From assembly GCF_964204865.1 (NCBI RefSeq), contig NC_135250.1, forward strand, positions 5,146,001 to 5,210,000: a DNA stretch of 64,000 nt, written 5' to 3'. Below, one piece after another: positions 33,119 to 46,200 of this stretch. Source of the stretch: Styela clava. Its lineage: Eukaryota > Chordata > Ascidiacea > Stolidobranchia > Styelidae. Made by a program: the position numbers and the translations under genes. Numbering within the stretch: position 1 is the first letter of the stretch; each line of letters starts with the position of its first letter. A model generated the notes under the pieces. That model did not search any database. It had not been told where the DNA came from and saw nothing but the letters and a program-made list of their open reading frames with translations.

Positions 33119-34029
33119 AAATATGTGGGATGTGCTCTTAAAACATAGGCCATTGCTATTTGCCATATAGGGTGGGACAAAAATCTCTCAGAGAATTTTA
33201 AAAAAATGTTTGTTTGTTTTTTGCTTTACCCTGTAAATAGTAGCAAGCAAAAGAACATTTTGATAAAGTAAACTAACACCCGAATCTAACATTACACCAG
33301 AATTTCTAACAGCTTACAGATTCCCTACCTTTTTTTTTGAAACCATACCCTTGTTCTATGAATCATAAACTCCACAGGAAGATATATTAGGTAATCCAGA
33401 GTAAATGGTTACAGGAGTTTTTTAGATTTGTTGTGTTTGTGACTACAAAATGCCTAAATGATTAATGCCTATTACTTTAAATTTGAGCCTAAATTTGGCC
33501 TATAAAATTATTAAAAATTCCTGTTTGGTTTGAGACGTCCCTAATAAATTTGCGTTATTAGGTACACAGTTGAAGTCCGTTTTCAAAATAGAGGAAAATA
33601 AGGCAATCAATATTTTGAAGTATGTCTGTAGCAGCCATATACAATCAATAATATCTTTTTAATATATCTACAATGAAAATAATGTAGTATACAGATAGTA
33701 CTATGTTAATGACAAAATACATATAAAATAGTTGAAAGTAGCATCACGCGAGTTACACTCAGTCAAACAAAAAGGATATGAAACAAACGCATCAGGAATG
33801 AAGTACACTTTGAAACCAAAGACTTGATTTCGAGATTCAAGGCATATAAGTATTAGCGAATTCTTGCTGGTATTGGAACTGAAGTCTGGTTTAAAATTAC
33901 GACTACAGGAAATTTTCCCTCCAGCTCCCAAATACAAGAAAACCAAATTTTGATAAAAACTGGCAAGGGTAGTTACATAACTTACGTTCTGACAAAAATT
34001 TTGACCTCATTCGTTTTAGTTGAAAGTTT
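33119..34029. other. Intergenic stretch, nothing recognised
   Basis: A+T-rich; an 81-codon minus frame (33701-33946) has no domain or splice context. Confidence 0.35.
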
Positions 34030-34226
34030 GGTACTCCTGTAGTGTGTGTACCAGGTTAGGGTTAGGCCATAATTTCATTCTGATTTCCCTTGTTTAAGTC
34101 TTAGTACGAGTTCGTGGCTGTCTGTTTTAGCCAAGTGAATTTCAGTCCCTTCACACAACTTGATGTAAAAAAGTAGGCGAACAAAATTAGTTACCTCCAT
34201 ATTGGTACACACACTTCTGGAGCGGC
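34030..34226 (-). mobile_element. MITE-A copy with 8-bp target duplication
   Basis: GGTACTCCTGTAGTGTGTGT to CTTCTGGAGCGGC, flanked by GAAAGTTT and AAAAGTCT (6 of 8 identical). About 14 bp is deleted in the middle. Confidence 0.85.
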
Positions 34227-34234
34227 AAAAGTCT

Positions 34235-35411
34235 CTCCATTACGCTGATAAAATCTACTCATTATATTAATTAAAAGTGAAATTAGATTGTTTAAAAATT
34301 TCCCCACCTAAAACTACAGAGCTGGAGTCATTTTTTTAAAAACTTAACTAAGAGTAGAGTGAATCGATCATTTTATTATGTTATTGGCTAATGTGTTATT
34401 AAATGAGAAAAAAAAGTCAATAATTCTGCCTGGTATTTGTTATTATATACTCAGGCTGTACTGTCAGAATTAGAGTGCTTTTATTGATACTGGAGTCCCG
34501 AGTTTAAATTTAAAGTAAACTGTCCCTTCGAACAAATATTATTGACTAGTGGTTACCATACAATATTTCTTCAGCTAATTCATAATAATGCTAAAAACGA
34601 TTTTAAACTATAAAAATGCAGCAGTGATGCTGCGTTGTTCCTCTCAGAGGAACAAATATTAAATACTTTTTTATCAAATGCATGGGATCTTTATGACGAT
34701 AATGTTTGAAACTGAAAAAATACAATAATAGTAAGATTAGTAGGTTAGGAAAATAAAACAATAATATGAATAACTAATAATATTATAAAAAGTAGATACA
34801 TCTGATTTAAGCATGGGCCAGATGACAAAATGCAATTTATATCACCTGGCCATGTCTGGGCAAAGCTTGCTCTTTGTATAAATTTCAACCAACATAGGGG
34901 TAGCGGCATTTGCAATGTAAACTCTAATATGCGCAATGTAATAGGTAAATTAGCAATTCAGCACCGACCTCTAGGGGTAGGTAGAATTTGAATTTTTGTA
35001 AAAAAAAATGTAACAGAAAAAACCCAAAATTTGTCATATTTTCGTTTGAGCCTGTAACATGGCCGCAATTCAATAGAATAGTGTACTTGATAACAAACAA
35101 TACAAGGCTAGGAATAAAGTATATTATTTAATAAGTGTTCTTAAAATACAAAAGATAATGTAATTTATGCCATCTTTGAAGTCATATTTAGTCCAAGACA
35201 TAGGCAGGGATGTCCAAAACCGAATAATCTGTATAGAATACATCAATGTTTCAAATGTTTGATTCAAATTCAATTCACTGTTTCAAATGTTTGATTCAAT
35301 CTGGACATCCCCAAGCTGGCATCTCTAAATATTGCTCTGTTCACTCAATTTTTATCCAAGTCGCTGTACAATGTATCAAATCCAAGGTCTATATACTGCG
35401 ATAGAAATAAG
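34235..35411. other. Intergenic stretch, nothing recognised
   Basis: No supported exon or RNA gene. A 20-bp direct repeat containing TTTCAAATGTTTGATTCAA occurs at about 35250 and 35281. Confidence 0.35.
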
Positions 35412-35622
35412 GGTACTCCCAAAGTGTGGGAACTAAGATGGCGGACACTGGAATGCAGTATGTGTACCAGGTTGGGGTTAAGGCTATAATTTGATTCCAA
35501 TTTTCATTATATTAGTTCTATTAAGAGTTCGGGACTAGCGAAGTGACTCCCGTAGTATTTGTACCTGAAATTATGGCTTGTTCTGGTGTCCGCCATCTTG
35601 GTTCACATACTATGGAAGTACC
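35412..35622 (+). mobile_element. MITE-B copy with perfect 8-bp target duplication
   Basis: GGTACTCCCAAAGTGTGGGA and inverse at the right end; flanked by GAAATAAG on both sides (35404-35411, 35623-35630). Confidence 0.92.
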
Positions 35623-36291
35623 GAAATAAGTATGGTTTACAAAGCTTATATGGTGTGATTAGATTTACAAGTGTACAAGTAGAAATGTCTCAAAAATGTT
35701 TTACTGGAAAAAAATTATTTAACAATGATACGCTATTTGAAAAATGATCGAATGAACTTGTACATAGATGTACATACTGACTTGTACATAGATTATATTT
35801 TATGCTGGCAATTGAACAAAATTATTTTGAATCTACAACTGTAGCCCAGATTATTATCAGAGACCTAGTTAGTATTCTAGGGCTATAAAGTCAGAGTTGG
35901 GAACATTTCTGAAAATGCTAGAGTTGAATTTCCATACTTGTAAGAGTCAAAATTTTGAATTTGTCAGTGTCAGAATTTAGAGCTATACCTCCAAATCAGA
36001 ATTTATGAAGAAAAAAAAACCTAAAAGCATTAAGGTGGCTTAGTATTCTCAACTGAGATTCAAAAAAGGTTTCATATGCCAAAGTTTTGTTTTATCTGAG
36101 ATGGGTTGAATTTTTTTCCAACCTGAGCAGGCGCAGCCGGGTTCAAATTTTTCTACCCTGATTCTACAGCCCTAGTGGTCAAAGAGCCGAAAATTTTCTA
36201 CTGATGACAAATTAGAATTGTATGCCTAAAACAGATCTCTTTCATCTAGCTTTTGTAACTGATTTGGCTGATTTATTCTACATTTATTACA

Positions 36292-36499
36292 CAGGGTGTC
36301 CATTAAGTCCCTTTACAATTTCAATTTTGTTATGAAGTCAGTTCTCAATATATCTTAACCAGGTTTAGTTGTTTTTTAATCAGGAATTGTTTAAGTATTT
36401 TTACTTCATTTAATAAATCTGTGAAGGCCAAAACATAATACGGTATCAATAAATTCCCTTCGTAATTTTAAATAATTTTAAGACTTTATGGACACTCTA
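36292..36499 (-). mobile_element. mariner-like element, 208 bp
   Basis: CAGGGTGTCCATTAAGTCCC at the left and TTTATGGACACTCTA at the right are inverted repeats. The interior (GTTGTTTTTTAATCAGGAAT, TTACTTCATTTAATAAATCT) matches the elements at 12557 and 50841. Confidence 0.75.
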
Positions 36500-37189
36500 T
36501 TCAACAAGACAAGTTTAAGAAGGTTAAAATTCTGATATGGCGTACTTAAATACCAGCTTATTTTCAGTTCAAGATGATAAAAAAGTGAATGAATATAAAA
36601 AAAATACAATAATAAGAAACATGATATGAAGTTGAAAATACTGTTATAAAAATACAGTACTTATTTTTGGCAAAAATAAGGCAAAAAAAGGTATACAATA
36701 ATTTCAAACCAATCGCATTCCGTTCTTCATAGGGTTGATATACGGTCAGCATCTGAAACAAGAAAGCAATGCTTATTAAATATATGAACACAAGTCGGGC
36801 GTGCCTCAACTAGCCGCAGAGTTTGCTGAAAAGATTGACGTAGAATTGTGACAGAATAAGTGTTCCCATAGGTCATAAAAAGTGTTTTCATCAATTAAAA
36901 TGAAAGAGCCAAATTTGAGTTGAAATATCGGCCCATTGGGATAAAATTTAAAAAAAAATTAAGTAATAGCTAATAGAGGCTTCAATGTTCAAGTACTAAA
37001 AATTTGAAATCGATCAGTCCATGAGTTGCGAAGAAAGATATTTTTTCATAAAAAGATAAAAGGATATGTAAGATGGTAGAAAGAGAATGGCGCTATATTT
37101 GAGAGCATAATCATTGTCCACGTGTTGCTTAAAAAAAACAATTGAATCGTGTCAAAATCAGTTCATCCATTCAATATTTGGGAGTTTAA

Positions 37190-37195
37190 TTTATT
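37190..37195 (-). promoter_or_regulatory. Candidate polyadenylation signal of the Smaug gene
   Basis: Minus-strand AATAAA about 30 bp after the stop codon, implying a very short 3' untranslated region if used. Confidence 0.4.
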
Positions 37196-37224
37196 CACTC
37201 ATTTAAGAGTTTAACAGGATTTGA

Positions 37225-40200
37225 TTAAGAATTTCTCAGATTTTTTAGAGTCCCATACTTCTTTACTTCAAAAAACTCATAATTATCACCTGACAATGCA
37301 TGTTCCGCCACACTAAGGCTTAACGAATCAAGTCTTTTGCTGATGTCTGTGTCACCTGGGCCCCCTGTAAGACCTTGCAGATTTCCAATATCTGATGGGT
37401 GAGAAACTGGGTACGCTGCAGGTCGCTGAACAAGACTTGGGTCCAGAGATGCAGTTTTTCTAGCAGCTTCGATTGGAGGTTGGACGGTGTGAGGGGTGGG
37501 GTGAGTGTTTGATCCATAACCGTACCATGTAGGCTGAAAAATAAAACAATCATTTAATGTATGGAAGATCATAATGAAGTAAGGTCCATGCAACATCACA
37601 ATCTATAAAGCAGGGGTCACCAAACTTTTTTGACCGCGGGCCGGGTATGACTCAAATTGTGTTGAAACGGGCCGGATGAATATTTTTGTCAATGCAATAC
37701 AATAAACTCACAAATGTTGGGAATATCGCATAATATAGATCGAGAACATCCTAGGAGTTTAGCTGTTATCAAAACGTTGCTGTCATGAATTAGAAATGTT
37801 ACAAAATCCGCGACAAAAATGTACGCATCACGTCTGCTAAGTACCGTTACGCCGTGTTGAAATATCGCTCATAAAAACGACTGCCTGCTGTAGCTTGGAA
37901 TTCTATGAAATTTTGACCTAATTTAGATAAAATAAACAACTATTATCTGGTATTTGAATTTCATGCGCATAAATTTCCCAACATTCGACGCTTTTAAAAA
38001 TTACGCTCCAGTTATACGTAGTGCAAATTATTGATATTGTCTATGGACACCAATAAAATTTATATGGACGTGTGTATTTCTTGTCTAACTTGATACGTAC
38101 CAATTTTTATGAAGTTCGTACAATCAGAACATCGTTAATTATTACCCACAATGAACCACTGTCAAACTATCATGCACAACTCCAGCGTTTATTTGCGACG
38201 ATCTTTCGACGGTGTCAATGACCGTTGCCAGAATAAAATCCTGAAATTATCTCAATATACCATAGATGTGACGCACATCGAAAGATTAGTGATTGATATG
38301 TGTTATTTTTCCATATTTAGTACAGTTCTTATCAAAAAAGTAATACAATCATTATGTGGTTATGGGCCGTAGTTTGGTGACCCCTGCTATAAAGCATCCT
38401 CACTCTAAACGAGGCTCTATAAAAGCAGTTAACCTACTGACTGCGTATGGAGTTCCTGTTTTCGCTTCAGCAATGCCAACTGCAGACACATAGCTGAGCC
38501 CCACAAAAATATTGATTTTTCCATGTATACAACAAATTAAAAAATTCCCACAATAAGGGATCATTACGTCACAATATAATGTTGTAGATAAAGCGTTATA
38601 TAGCTTAGCCTTACAGTCAAAAAGGCACCAGTTTGGCTTTATTTACCCAATTTATCACACACTGGGTATGGTGGTGGCTGGTGGGTATGGCGGTTCAACT
38701 TGCGTTTGCAACTTAGTCAGATCCAAGAACTTATCTCTAATTATTAAAGGTATTTCAAGAATAAAAAAAAACGATGCTATTTAGAAAACGATGTACCTAT
38801 CAAAAAATTCATATAACTTTTCTTTGAACTTTAAACCACTTTTTATGATTTACCAAAGTAAAATCTAGCAATAACTACAATTTCACCGATACCGGATCGA
38901 TTCGGACAATTTTGAATCAAAATTATTGGCACAAAACAATTCTAATGAGAGCCAGGGTCGAAACTTAGAATCCAGATTTTTGATGGTGATAATTGAATTC
39001 AAAGCTGGGGTCCTTTTTTGATTGGCTTATGGTTTTGAGTGAGTCGTATGTAAATTTTTCCCGGCGCTCCAAAAGTGTGTGTATCAATATGGAGGTACCT
39101 AATTTTGTTTGCCTACTTTTCATCAAATTGTGTAAAAAGACTGGAACCTATGGGAAGGAGGTATATTCACATGGCTATCACAGACAGTCCCTGAACTCGT
39201 ATTAGAACTAAAATAAGGAAAATTGGAATAAAAATATGGCCTAACCCTAACCTGCTACACGTACTACTACCTTTTTCCCGTACTCCCCATCTCAGGGTAA
39301 AACACAAGCCTAAGCCTACCTTTAATACTTGAGCAGGAAACATAGAAAGTTGATTTGAAGATCGCATTGCTGGTGATGCAGCTGGACTTATCACTCCAGC
39401 TCCAAATGACGGCAGACTCCGCCCACTCACTCTCTTGTTGGGATAGTTTGCACCAACAGCACTTCTAAGAAAATATGGAGGCAAACAGTTAGAAATTTGA
39501 ATGCAAATCGTGGAACAATATTGAAGAATGATACTGATTACTGAACATTTGAGCATTCTATTTATGAGGTTTTTTTTTTCGTTAAGCTCCGGCCTAGAAT
39601 TGCTGTGGTTATGGGACTCAACTTGTCAATTTGATTTAAAGCATCTGAAAAATCAGATAACAGATTTTGGTGTACGTCTCATAGGTTACTGCTGTACTGC
39701 ATTATCTATTGGACCCACATGTTCATATATTTGAGCATTTCTTTCTTGGCAATTTCTCTCTTCTTGGCAATATGCACTAAGAGCATTTTTAAAAACGATG
39801 TATAAACAAAAAAGAATTTGATATACCTTTGTGAGGACATCTGTTGATTTCTAGGTAACGAACGATAAATTTTATTAATTTGCCATTTCCAACTCTGTAG
39901 TCTCTTCTTCTGTTGCGATGTGAAAGCCTACATATAAAATAATTCAATAACATTATTTTTTTTTGTAATGGAATAATAGGCTACACTTCAACAAAATGTG
40001 AAGAGTAACATTGGGATGTACAACGAATTAAGTTGAAGAAAAATCTGAAATCGACAGTAATAGAAAAGAATGTTTTGAATTGATTTTTCATTTTATACAC
40101 ATTTTCCACTCCAAACAAGGCTTTGTCCAAGAAGCCACTGCTTTTGACGGAACTTAAAATTTTGCAGCCAGGCATCCTGATTGTAAATTCACCATTTTTG

Positions 40201-43200
40201 GACAAAATTTGTTTTTCCAGTATTGAAATCATGATTTATTTGTGTAATAAATCACGCTGGATGAATAGATAATGATATAATAAATATAATAAAAGAATGT
40301 TTGATAAACTTACCGTGTGATGCATACATTTCTCTAGCAGTTGTAAGTAAAGGGTTATATTGTCCTTGTCAGGTTTTGAGATCAGAAGTTGGGTGCAGGC
40401 TGAAAAAAGAATTACAGTATTCAGTCAAGAAATAACACTTAATACTCAACATATTGCTTTTGAACTACACCAGACCGCTCAGTACCGTATATTTGAAAAA
40501 CACAACATATGAAAATAGAACACAGATACAAAGTAACACAAATCACCTTTTCCAAGAACTTTTGTAAATTGTCCGGGAATATCGCCAGGCAATATTTCAG
40601 ATTGTCCAGGTGATGGCGTCGGTAAGTTTTGTGCTTGAGCAGGAGTAGGGTCTTCAGTGGGCGGAGATTCAAAGCGAATAATTGGAGTGTAGATCATTGA
40701 TTTGAGTTCGTTTAATGCACTTCGCAATGAACCACCTCTCGGAATCTCCTAAATAAAGGAATAAATATTAAAATGCCTTTTACTGAGCATCAACTTCCTC
40801 GTTTATTTCTGTAACATTGGCTAATCAGTCATAAGTTAACGTGATGTAACAATTAAAATTTCAACGGATTTTTGACCAAGGCTCATAGTGAAAATCTGCT
40901 CATTTTTGCAATTTTGCATGTTATTTGTAAGTTTTCAGTTGTATTTCATAAAATTAGGTAAAATCAGATAACTTGATGGTTGTTTCGTTTTTCAAAGAGT
41001 CTTAGTTTTGTTGCGAAAAAGCTGTGATAGACTAGACAGAGATTAGGTAACAGTCCTTTTAAATCACACGTTGGTGAACATGTAAACTAGTGGTGCCCAA
41101 AATTGATCGGCCGAGGGCCAAAATTAGTGGTGGGAGGATATTCGTGGGCTGGGAGAGGAGAGCGCCCACAGGGGGCAATACCGGCACTGTTACGTATCAT
41201 TAGAATACCAATACAATTGAATTGTTACGAATATACACATACACATAACTGTGTGATAATGACATAACAATTGGCGGCATGTAGAACGTAAAATAGTAAA
41301 ATCAAAGTGTTAAACTATTTCACTTAGGCAGGCCGTGTTCTGGGAACCACTGATGTAAACCAACTGCGATGACTATCAGTGATACTTCAACTTACTTTTT
41401 CCAGTCCTTGTAATTTTTCAAATCTCTCATGAAGTCTTTTGACATTCAATAGAATTTTATCCCGCGCACCTTTTGTTACATTCTGAACAGGAGAAATTTT
41501 TATCAAAACATGAAGTAGAATTTAAATTTTGACATTTTTTTATTGATATCGTGGTCTGAGTCGTATTTTAAAATCCCAAATACCAGATACTAAGGCGAAA
41601 GTAATATAACAGATAATAAAAACAAACAAACAAACAGCTCTCTGCAATCTCTATACAAACTAGTCAAAATCCAAACTAGGGCAGACAAGAGTTCATCTAC
41701 AAATATTATTATTTTCATTTAGCTTCACACCACCGCTCAAAAAAGTTTTATGGAGGGCCGCGGTTTAAAGTTTATGATGTGAATTTTCCAGACTTCAGGG
41801 AACTTATATACTGTAATAAAGCAAATTTGTTTCAACCATCTTGAAGTTTAGTTTTTGAAACACACAGATGAATACTTTCAATGGTAGTCTTGCAGTGTGT
41901 GTACCAGGTTAGGGTTAAGCCATAATTTTATTCCGATTTTCCTTATTTTAGTCTTATTACAAGCTCGGGGACTGTACGAGTTGGCCAAGTGAATATACCG
42001 TCTGTCCATAGGTATCAGTCCCTTTACCCAACTTGATGTAAAGTAAGCGAACAAAATTAGTTACCTCCATATTGGTAGTTGGTACACATACTTTTGGAAC
42101 TATCAATACTATCAATATTTAACAGCTTGAAAACTTTAAAATAAGAGAACAGTAACCAACCTTTTTAGAAAGAGTATGTTCATTCAATTGCATCATTTCG
42201 TCGTATTTCATGCTGGCAAATAGGTCGTTATATTTGTGAAGTCGAAGTGATTTTAGCCATGATATGAAGTCTGAACAAGAAAGCATAAAAGGATTTTCCT
42301 CGAAATGATTGATAAAATTTAAAAGTTGCACATACCTAAATTGCCTACCGTTATATATGCAAATGCAATGCATTTGGTAAATATGAACAATGAATACGCT
42401 TTTACAATGGGATGTAGGATATCGCTAGAAGATTGCACCAATGTAAGCAAGGCAAAATCGATGTTTCTCCAACTCTTGACCCTTGACCCTCGAAAATCAT
42501 CCCTATACCTCACTATTACAAAATTGTTAATGCTTATTCTGAAAGCATTTTTGCAATTGGGCACGTGCACAAATTTATGGTTCATCTTCGAAATCATCAT
42601 TTTGCCCAAAATAATAAAGCAACTGTTGATGAAAATTACTGGCAGCTAATAATAAAAACATAGTCTATCTTGTTTTTGGATGTTTTTTAAATTAATGGAA
42701 CCGAATTAAAACTTTGACAAACAAAAACCTCAACCTACCATATTCAGCAGCATTTGTGTCTTCCGAAGTTGATTTGTTTGTGTCAGTGTGTTGGTGTGTC
42801 TCAATGTCTTCAGTTCGTCTGTGTCCAGGTGACAATGAATTTGTCTGGTTTGTTTCAGACTTAAAACCATTGTTGTCTGAAGCTTGCCATGATGTAGGAC
42901 TGGTTAATAAAGGAGCGGCTGTACAAAAAGTGAGATGAAAAATATTTGATACAGCAAATTTTTAATTTTTTTGACTCTGAACAAGGCTCTGTAGAAGTAG
43001 TGACTCATGAGTAATAAAGCACTACTATTTCATGGAGGTCTGGAATCCTTCGGATTTGCAATTGGCTAACTAGTGGTCCTGGTGCAGCAGTGAGCATTGG
43101 ATTCGAAACAAGTTTTGTAACCACCGTGCCTGCCGGTACTCCTATAGTGTGTGTACCCGGTTAGGGTTAGGCCATAATTTTATTCCGATTTTCCTTATTT

Positions 43201-46200
43201 AGTTCGGGGACTGTCTGTGTTAGTCAAGTGAATATACCCCCGGCCCATATGTTTCAGTTCCTTTACACAACTTAATGTAAATTGGGCGAACAAAATTAGT
43301 TACCTTCATATTGGTAAACATACTTCTGGAGCGCCTGCCAGTTTAGTTGAATCTTCTCAGTGAAGAGAAGACTTCACTATTCGTGGAATGGGCAGACTGA
43401 TTCAATAGGTTTAAAGCCTATCTATTGACATCATTAGGGCAGTTTGATATTTATAACTATATGCGAGAGGGCAGCTGGACATCTCGCCACTGCAGGGCGG
43501 TTCATATAACCATGGTACAGAACCCATGCATCTGAAACATATACCCAATCCCCATACTCGACATGGAATGCTAACCGGTGTGTTTGGCTTTCCATTTCCA
43601 TAGGATAATTATGAAAATCTTATCCTATAAATATGTAAATACTTACGCGTGGTATCTGAAGGTCCCAACAAAGCAGGATCATCTTTCCATAATCGGTTGT
43701 GATTGACGTCATTTGCATTCTGAGAATCTTCTGAAATGTAATAACCAAAATATAGTAAGGATTCTGATGAATTACCAAGAATAAAGGACAAACGACTTTT
43801 AATTGAGACCCACTGTTCACTCATCATTGGCACACCCCCTCATTGTAAATTTGCTGGTACTCCCGTAGTATGTGAACCAAGATAGGGTTAGGCCATAATT
43901 TCAAGTACAGATACTACGAGAGTCACTCGGTTAACCCCCGAACTCGTAATAGAACTAAAATTGGAATAAAATTATGGCCTAACCCTAACCTGGTACACAT
44001 ACTATGTTCCGGTGTTCGCCATCTTGGTTCACATACTACGGGAGTACCAATTTGCCTACAATTTCAGTGAGAACCAATAAGTCAAAAATTAAAGAGGAAT
44101 GCTATTTTTTGTAAAATTTTTACGAACTTGGGCACTTGGAGGATAATTGTTTCTAGTAAATCAATGAGAATAAGGGACAAACGACTTTTAATTGAGACCC
44201 ACTGTTCCTTCATTATTGGTGGGTCCTCCCATTGTAAGTTTGCGTACAATTTCAGTGAGAAGCAATAAGTCGAAAATTCAGAAGAACACTAGTTTTTTTG
44301 AAAAATTCTCACCAAGTTGGGCATTAGGAGGATAATTGTTTTCCGGTACAACGTTTGGTATTCTGTCGTCTAAATGTTCCATCCATGACGTTAACGACGA
44401 TCTCTCATCGTTATCAAATGCGGGATGAATCAGTGAATATGATAGAAGTTGTCGTGACTAAAAATATACAAAATGATAAAAAGACTAATCAAAAACTTCT
44501 TTTTTTAAGAATAAATACATTGGAAGCAAAAATATAAGATAAAATAATTTATGTCATCACATGTGTTTCTCGGGACCAAATACTCATCCTTCTTCTATAC
44601 TTTTGTGCATGTAGAACTATTGTATATAATGTAGGAATGCTATATCATGAATGAAGATAACTTTTCCAAGTGATTCAAGAATCTTATTGCCCACTGATAT
44701 GAATATATTTCTGTAACACATTTCCAGTTCCCATAGAAATTCTTATTCAATTCGTTGAAGTTGTGTCACTGAGAAAGTGCTTGTTCTTTTGCAGAAGTAC
44801 AGACTTCAACTAATTGAAATGTTCTTGAAATAAGCATAAAATTTTCCAATATTGAAGTTTAATTAGAATATAATAGTTGAGGTAGATCTTAGGTGAAACA
44901 TACACTTTGGTAGAGATGGTGAAAATGAGGGTTGGACTCCCAAAAGTGGTATAGACTTGACAATAAGGCTGATATAAAAATTACTAGCTGTTTGTTACCT
45001 CTTGAAGATATTTTGAACTTTCAACGGCAAATGCAAGAACTCTGGGTAATAAATCAAGGTATCTGGTTTTAGCATCATTGTTTCCTGGTCGTAATAGTGG
45101 TAAATGACTCAATAATATTTTAATAACTTTTTCTTGCTGTGGTTCATTAATAAGACGTCCGATGAAACCTATAATGAAAATGAATATGAAACCGGTGGAA
45201 AAACAATTAGGCCACCTTGCCCAGAACAGGAATGTTCAAAACGAATGGGATATTTAAATATAATTGCCCGAGCACTGAGCAGCTGTAGGCAGGGAGAAGA
45301 TGGGCCTACTTCATGTCCTACATTAATTTCTTGGACTGTGAAGTTTAGCATGTATTATAGATACAAGAGTAATAGCTGGGAGTGGGATTGTATTTTCATA
45401 TTCTCAGGAGTCGGGAATTTGAAATAATACTTTTAATGGTGATAATCAAGTCAAATTTTTTTGTGACAGAAACCCAAAATGTATTGAGCATTCTTGACAG
45501 ACAATTAAGTGAGGCTTACTGCACAAAAATCATATCAAAGTTCTAAAGTCATCAAAATTATTCCAAAATCAGAAATAAATAAAACAGTCTTTAGTGGTCA
45601 CTCAGAACTCAGAAGTCAGTCTCCTGTATTTCTGAGTGAAGTCTACTATATTTCTGAGTGAATACCTTGCATAGAGCAAATCGTTGTATAAGAAAATACA
45701 TCCCAAAGAGAGTAAAATAACATCGATAGATTCATTGAAGGTTGGTTGAAAATAATGTGACAACGATATCAGATGGCTTTTTATGAATTGTCAAATTCGC
45801 CACAAAATAAAAATTATCAATATTTGCCTTACCAGCATCATTTGCCTCTTTTTCCACAGGAATCAGTTCCAAACAATCTTTTAGTCCATGTTCAAGACAT
45901 CTCGCAAGAAATTTAGCTTGTCTCTTCTGTACTCGTTTCAATAATGAAAACAGAGCAACAGTCTGCTCGCATTCATTCCAATTTTTGAACCAGGTTGAAA
46001 GAATGCTCACCTAACAAAAAAAATATCAACATTGAACCATTATAGTGATAGTTGATCAGTACAAGTCAAATTAAAATCTTGGAAACAAAACCCAATGGCC
46101 GCCATCTCACCTTAGGTGGTATGTAATGGGTAGGCAATGCTGAAATGAAAATATTCAGATTGACACCTAAATACTGAAATGATTCAATCTACATTCAGTA

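Noticed and set aside
37611-38386. Autonomous hAT transposon
   Set aside because: At 776 bp it is too short, and no transposase motif or long frame is present.
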